Assembly (NCBI GenBank): GCA_028583415.1 | Contig: CM053267.1 | Coordinates: 25,119,064 to 25,183,063, forward strand | Direction of reading: 5' to 3' | DNA from: Protea cynaroides | Taxonomy: Eukaryota > Streptophyta > Magnoliopsida > Proteales > Proteaceae | DNA length: 64,000 nucleotides | Part shown: piece after piece, positions 58,708-64,000 of the stretch | Position numbering within the stretch: position 1 is the first letter of the stretch | How the letters are laid out: each line of letters opens with the position of its first letter | Translations under genes and position numbers: made by a program | Notes under the pieces: generated by a model | The model's database searches: none | What the model saw: only the letters and a program-made list of their open reading frames with translations | Told to the model about the DNA's origin: nothing

Positions 58708-58770
58708 CGTCAACGGCAGGTGGGCGTGATTACGCGTCAGATTTGCGGTGGCTGATGTATCATTTCGTCA
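58708..58770 (-). promoter_or_regulatory. three TGACG motifs upstream of the glutaredoxin gene
   Basis: TGACG on the minus strand at 58708-58712 (within TGACGTG), 58735-58739 and 58766-58770, about 56-118 bp upstream of the TATA box. TGACG is the core recognised by TGA factors in as-1-type elements, which drive salicylate induction of Arabidopsis GRXC9. Spacing here (27 and 31 bp) is wider than in the classical as-1 pair. Confidence 0.55.
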
Positions 58771-58858
58771 TCTCTCCTCCTTGGTTACGTGTATCTGATG
58801 TAGACTGCCCTTTTTTTGCCCTTTTAATAGCAATTAATATATTACTATATATTCTATC

Positions 58859-58914
<56 letters not shown>
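58859..58914. repeat. poly-A plus (AT)n microsatellite
   Basis: About 16 A followed by about 40 bp of AT dinucleotides, abutting the left end of the inverted-repeat element. Confidence 0.95.
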
Positions 58915-58917
<3 letters not shown>

Positions 58918-58922
<5 letters not shown>

Positions 58923-60558
58923 TGACATATACTATCCTTATACTTTACCTTGATTCCATATGTTTTAAAAAGTTTTTTAACCGGACTCATATTACCTTTT
59001 CATTTATATTATAATGATAAACCAGACCAATTGTATGGTTTAACCCATTTTATTTTCTTGAATATGACCAAAATACCCTTTAGTAGAGGGTGAACTGATT
59101 AAAATATCCTTTATTATTTTTTGACTTTTTATCCTTCTTATCTTCTTCTCCGGCAAGTACAACTGCAATTGATTTTGTTCTTGTTCTTCTTTATCGTGGT
59201 AGCCGAGAAAAAAGAGGTGATTGCCAAGAGAGGAATAAGAAAGCAGAAGTGAGAAGAAAGGCGGCAAGGGCTTTCGAAAAAAAAAATTAGCTAGAGGGCT
59301 ATCGATCAGTGGGAGAACATAGGAAAAAAAGTAGAGAAGAAGTAGGGACATAAAAGAGAAGATATAAAAATAAAAAAAAAAAAAAAATAAAAAGAAGCTA
59401 CAGCCTCAAGTGATGACTTGATTCAAGGCTCTTTAGGTTTTAGTGGATGTTTTATCTATGGTTATCCGAACGTCACAGTATGTTTTAACTACAAAATTAG
59501 TCAGGAAAAATAGTCGAAAATTAATCATTCAGGAATCAGATGGCTGTAACAAAGTTGCCGGAGAGGTTGAGATAGTTGCAGTGGCAAGAGAAGATAGAAT
59601 AAGATCTACTGGAATTACCGTCAAAAACTCAAGATGCAAAACTAGAATCGCCGTCGGAACCTAACCGAAATCTTAAGATGCAAAGTTGAAATTGGTTTAC
59701 AAGTAGTTTTGTTGAGGTTTTTTCTAGGGCAAATAGAGTTTTATTGAGGTTATTTTAAGTGGGAAGATATTTTCAAAAGAGGGAGAGATACAGAGTGAGT
59801 CCGCCGACGAGAGGGCTATCGGTGATATGGTTTTGAGCAGGAGATTGAAATAGAGGTGAAATCATTTTTATGATCTTTTTTGTAATTAATACATCATCCA
59901 TGGAACTAAAAAAATAAAAAGAAAGTGAGTAGCAGAAGTGAAGATCTAAGAAATCTGATTCGATAAAACCTTATCGAGCTCTTCTCCCCTTCTCTATTTT
60001 TCTTTTATTCTCTCCCTTGTATCTCCTGTTTTCTCTCCCTTATCCATGGCTTTCCCTCATTTTTTTCTCATTCTCCCATTTTCTTTCACATCTATGGTTT
60101 TTTTTTTCTCTTCTCCTTCCCTACTTCCTCTCTTCTTCTTCCCTACTTCTTCTCCTAAGTTTTCTCTCACTGATGATAGCAGCTATAGATAGGGAAAAAT
60201 AACTTCCTCCTTTTCCAGCTTGTTGAATCGAAGGATCTTCTCTCTGGAACAATTCGAACGATCGCAACCTTCTCCCCCGTTTGGAGGGATTTCTAGAATT
60301 CTTACTGGTTAAAAGTTTTTGTTTTGTTTTGTTTTTTCTTTTTGTTTTGAGGAGAAGACCGATTGGTCTCATTTTGATTTAACGGAAGGAAAAAGAAACA
60401 GAAAACACTGAGGCGGTTGAACCAGGGGGTAAAGTAGTATATTTACTGTATTAATTTGTTTAAGAGTGGTTGAACTAGGGGGTAAGTCGTCCGATTCAAA
60501 AACTTTTCAAAGTATATGGAATGGAGGTAAAGTACTGGGATAGCATGTGTCAATTTCC
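58918..60558. mobile_element. inverted-repeat element (MULE/MITE-like), about 1.64 kb
   Basis: Left arm 58918-58995 and right arm 60478-60558 are imperfect inverted copies. Both contain, on opposite strands, ggtaaagta, catatggaa/tatatggaat and aaaactttt in the same order, and both end at tgtcaattt next to AT repeats. The interior has no intact transposase, only C/T-rich and short open frames. It lies about 390 bp upstream of the glutaredoxin ATG. Class assignment is tentative; target duplications are hidden by the AT repeats. Confidence 0.5.
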
Positions 60559-60581
60559 CATATATATATAAAATGAGGGGA

Positions 60582-60602
60582 GGGGGGGGGGGGGGGGGGG
60601 GG
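60582..60602. repeat. 21-nt poly-G run
   Basis: Uninterrupted G homopolymer preceded by aggggagggg-like sequence at 60577-60581, just outside the right arm of the inverted-repeat element. Confidence 0.9.
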
Positions 60603-60694
60603 ATTCCAATACTATGGGTGTACGATTCTTTTCTATATCCTTTCATATAATTAATATTATTTTTTAACATTTTCACTTTTGGGTGTGTCTATTA

Positions 60695-61158
60695 TAAGGG
60701 TGTCAAAGTTGGGGCCATACTAATTAATCAGATTGAATCATATCGATTTAGTCTGAAACTGGATTGGATCACAATGTTATTGGTCATGTTTCAAGTATAG
60801 GTATGGTATAATCTATCAGTTTGGGTTAAAGCTTGGAAAATTAGATTGATGTGCATGAATTCGATAATGGCCTATATTAGACTAATTTATATCGAATATT
60901 AAAATCCTAGTTTCATTGCTTCAGCCTTAATGGGTTTCATATTAAGTTTTCAATTGGACCTGGACCGAACTAGACCGATACTAGCTTGATAAGCCAAACC
61001 CAATAAGAAACCAAAACTAGACCAGCTTGATTACCGTTCATGTGCAACCTCGTTCATCCTGAACCTTTTATTGGGCATGTTTCGAGCTTACTCTATAAAA
61101 CCCGACAACAACTTGGTTCGGACCAAAACCAGTTTGAACTGCCCTGTTGACACCCTTA
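60695..61158. mobile_element. hAT-like MITE, 464 bp
   Basis: Perfect 12-bp terminal inverted repeats: taagggtgtcaa (60695-60706) and ttgacaccctta (61147-61158). The 8-bp flanks gtctatta and gtttattg match at six positions, fitting a hAT-type duplication. The interior is a degenerate ggttcgg/accaaa-rich sequence with no ORF. A related but truncated end (aagggtgtcaat) occurs near 62887. Confidence 0.7.
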
Positions 61159-61330
61159 GTTTATTGTCAATCGGTTTGGTCTAATTGATTTTAACCAGTT
61201 TCATTCTTGTTCACTCAAGCCAAAAACCAAACTATTATGAAAAGTTCATTCAGTTAAGTTCGGTTTTGGATTTTCTTACACTAGCTTAATATGCTCTTAT
61301 CGGTCCAGTATCGGTTTGGTTTTGGTTTGC

Positions 61331-61332
61331 TA

Positions 61333-61418
<86 letters not shown>
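61331..61418. repeat. (TA)n microsatellite, about 88 bp
   Basis: TA dinucleotides with two TG interruptions. Confidence 0.95.
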
Positions 61419-61439
61419 ACTTAATGGGCTCTATTTGGT

Positions 61440-62659
61440 CGTTATTGAACTGGATTGGTTGTGATTATATTCTCCCATATTTATATATAGAATAAAAAAT
61501 TGACGTAATGGACTTTTATCACTCCATTATCACATGCAATTAAGTTGGTTCGGTTTCAATTTTATTCCATTGGGTTGGTATGGTTCAAGCTTATCAATCA
61601 ATTGAATTTGATTTTGGGTTTTTCATCGGTTTCTAGAAATACAACTTAACTGTAGTTTAATAAGGTTTTGGTCTAATCATGTTTAGACTCAATCAGATTG
61701 ATCGGATTCTTTTTAAGTTTTTATTCTCTCTCATCCATGACCATATGGTCCCTCATTAATGATATTGAATTTCGCATGCTGATTCTTGGCAACATAAAAA
61801 TTGTTGTTATTAAAAATAGATAGTAACTTCATATACAGATACTAATTGATATTTATATGTTAGATGTCAAACCAATAACTGATATAACAAAAATATGCAT
61901 TTGATGAGAGAGACACTATGACATGAGATGAAAATAAACACTCGACACATGACAAGGGTTAAACCCTAATCCAAGTTAATGATTCCATGATTTTGGGGTT
62001 ATTCTAGGGGAGGGAAATAGCCAAATGGGAAAAGCCAAAAAAGGATATGAGATCATGAGGTCATAGCCTCAAATTTCTTTCAACAGGAATGACATCATGA
62101 ACCGTAATCAACAACCTCAATGGATATTTTTTAAATTTTTTGCTTGCTAATAATCTTTGTTTTAACTGCAAAGCGAATAGATTCCAAATAATTGGATGTG
62201 GTCATATGGTTCTATCACTAAGGGGTCACATCGTCACACATCATCAAGCTACCTGCCTTGATGTGCTTCGTCAGCTAAGCATTTCGGGGGTTTCTTAAAC
62301 TCTGCTAAAACGTCATTGAGTATATTACTTGGAAAAATCTTTTCTGTTGATCAGAACTTGTATTGATATAGCTGTTGAATCATAACTAGAGACTTGGTTG
62401 AGATAATTACATGTTAAATTTTAGACCCATAATCAATAATATATCTCATGTATTCATAAATTCTTATATATGTCCATGCATATTTATTGGTACTTTGATC
62501 ACTAATAGATATTGTTTGAGTTACAACATGACATGTAAAGCAAGGGACATCGAGATCTATCTGTTCATATAATTTTAGTTCAATCCTAATTACCGTATCA
62601 CTTAGATTAGGAAACATTTTTTAAAAACATATTAGTACAAATATTAGAAAGGGGGAAAA
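61440..62659. other. AT-rich intergenic sequence
   Basis: No gene, RNA gene or clear element seen on either strand. Confidence 0.4.
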
Positions 62660-62782
62660 ATCGTCTGTAGCACTCTGATATAACAGAGTGCATCTCGACC
62701 ATTGAGAGTGCATCTGTCACATCACCCGATGCCCTCTCAATGACTAGGATCAAATCTACTACACCAAAATGTTACAGACGAT
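62660..62782. mobile_element. small MITE-like inverted repeat, 123 bp
   Basis: Ends atcgtctgtagc (62660-62671) and gttacagacgat (62771-62782) are inverted repeats matching at 11 of 12 positions. Internally gagtgcatct is repeated. No ORF. Flanking duplications are not clear. Confidence 0.5.
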
Positions 62783-63036
62783 CCTGACCGTTTAAAAGGG
62801 AGACGCTTTTCCTCAAATGCAAGATAAAATAATGAAAACCATATTCAAGATTCCAAATAGTAATGACATTTTTATTATTTATAAAGAAGGGTGTCAATGA
62901 GTCGGTTGGTTTGGATTTTAAGAATTTTTAATTTGTCACCATTAATTTTGATTCAAAGACTGGTTCTGTTTCAATTTTTTATTTGAACCCAATTTGTTGA
63001 ATTTTTCAGTCACTCATATCATATGTGCTTCTATCC

Positions 63037-63067
<31 letters not shown>

Positions 63068-64000
63068 TATGCTTGTGAGTCATCTATAATAAAAAATTAT
63101 AAAATAAAATATTTAAATAATACATATGTTTTTTTAATATATTTATGATCAAACAATTACAACCTTAATTTTCAAAAAGATTCCCACCGGAAAGAACATT
63201 TTATACATAACCACCTCATCAAGGTTTTGTTTTTTAGTTTATGAGTTGATAAGCTCATCAAGTGGGAATTGAGGAAAGGCGTGGTACTGAATAGGACTTC
63301 CGTATCTTTCCTTCGTCAGATAAATATTTAACTTGCAGACCTTAACTTACTTATAAGATAAAAGGAAAAGAAAAGAGTGAAATATAGAATCCGATCCATA
63401 TTTGTGGGAGCCGTTGATGGATGTGGGTCCGTCCGATACTCTAGAGGTGGGTTCCATAGTCATTGTGAAAGATGATTACCATTTTGAGAGATGGACCTAC
63501 CATCGACACCGAAAAAAAAAAAGTTTCAACATTCAAACTGCAATTCTAAATGGTTTCACACATTAAGTTTACACTTATCCTTTCCTACAAGTACTTAACA
63601 TTAAGTTTTTCTTCACTCATCGCCGTGGATGGAAACTAGGAAGTCAAAAGGCGTTTAACACGGTGGAGCAAGATTCTAAATCTAGATATTGAGATGAGAG
63701 TGTCTAGAAAGGTGTACAGATCCAATGGAAAGTTGACCCATGACTGTTAGGTATTGTATGTGATAATATTAAAATTGGATTAGATTAGAGATTAGTGTTC
63801 ACAATTGGTACAAGTCAACCGATCCAACTGATCCGATACTATGGTGAGGTGAAGAATAACTTTCATCTCAAGTGGGCCTAAGTTGAATGAAGCAATGAAG
63901 TTCATAAGAAGTCCACGAGAAATAGTAAAGTGTGAATCAGACTAGAATCGATCTACTTGGATAAGAGTGTCAATTTTGGGGTTGAATTGGTAGTCTGGAC
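62783..64000. other. AT-rich intergenic sequence with (AT)n at 63045-63070
   Basis: No gene seen. 62887 onward begins like the hAT-type MITE (aagggtgtcaat) without a matching right end, and gagtgtcaattttgggg at about 63967 may be another such end cut by the window edge. Confidence 0.4.

Noticed and set aside
58529..58708. Upstream in-frame extension of the glutaredoxin (start at 58708)
   Set aside because: It spans the TATA box and GA microsatellites and encodes Leu/Ser runs; the family start fits the ATG at 58528.
59040..60372. Several 60-103-codon frames inside the inverted-repeat element
   Set aside because: Low-complexity Leu/Ser/Phe or Lys/Arg/Glu runs; no transposase signature.

Overview
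The window looks like a transposon-rich nuclear region of a flowering plant. About 55 kb is nested LTR retrotransposon sequence, and only one intact host-type gene is recognisable. Evidence for a plant: chromodomain-bearing Ty3/gypsy (chromovirus, Tekay/Del-like) gag-pol remnants, primer sites matching plant initiator-Met tRNA, hAT- and MULE-like inverted-repeat elements, and a plant-specific CC-type glutaredoxin. The species cannot be named from the sequence.

Layout. 1-3728: three LTR pieces (G, a diverged + fragment, H). 3729-6158: unclassified AT-rich sequence with a 67-bp tandem repeat. 6159-52219: a stack built on minus-strand element C (3' LTR 6159-8125, pol 8126-11597, protease/gag 15335-16798, antisense ORF 48553-49523, 5' LTR 49918-52219). 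C is split by a solo LTR I (11598-15334, TSD tatat), which holds a Tekay solo LTR J (12367-14577, TSD aaaga). C is also split by minus-strand element E (LTRs 16838-19168 and 38825-41155) and by a 5'-truncated plus-strand element F (41512-48552). Plus-strand element A (25026-37243, near-identical 2.36-kb LTRs) sits inside E. 52916-55157 is another solo LTR (TSD tatcc). 55158-64000 is low-copy-like sequence with a GRXC9/ROXY19-like glutaredoxin gene (58109-58528, minus), an inverted-repeat element just upstream of it, two MITEs and AT microsatellites.

The unusual signal is in the retrotransposons. (1) Every sufficiently complete Tekay-like LTR carries a 134-nt open segment that follows an invariant tttttag acceptor-like site. 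It ends in a stop at the same codon and keeps its amino-acid pattern (VEDYMNAP ... HDxSCxCNxC) although the DNA is diverged. In the A/F subfamily a 60-nt exon-like block with good splice sites joins it in frame. (2) Three elements carry, between the primer site and gag, an antisense gene resembling the 'putative plant transposon protein' family, with a spliced-leader-like 5' end. (3) Each subfamily has its own version of a motif built on GGTCG/CGACC (TAGGGTCG, TATGGTCG, TACCGGTCG, GGGGGTCG), often palindromic around GTCGAC. These cluster at the same places: U3 upstream of the TATA box, the first intron-like part of the LTR, and just upstream of the antisense gene. The combination of an accessory antisense gene with subfamily-specific repeated motifs recalls, by analogy only, the motif-guided anti-silencing VANC systems of VANDAL transposons. 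That reading is inference.

No retroelement here is intact: all gag-pol copies carry stops, frameshifts, insertions or truncations.
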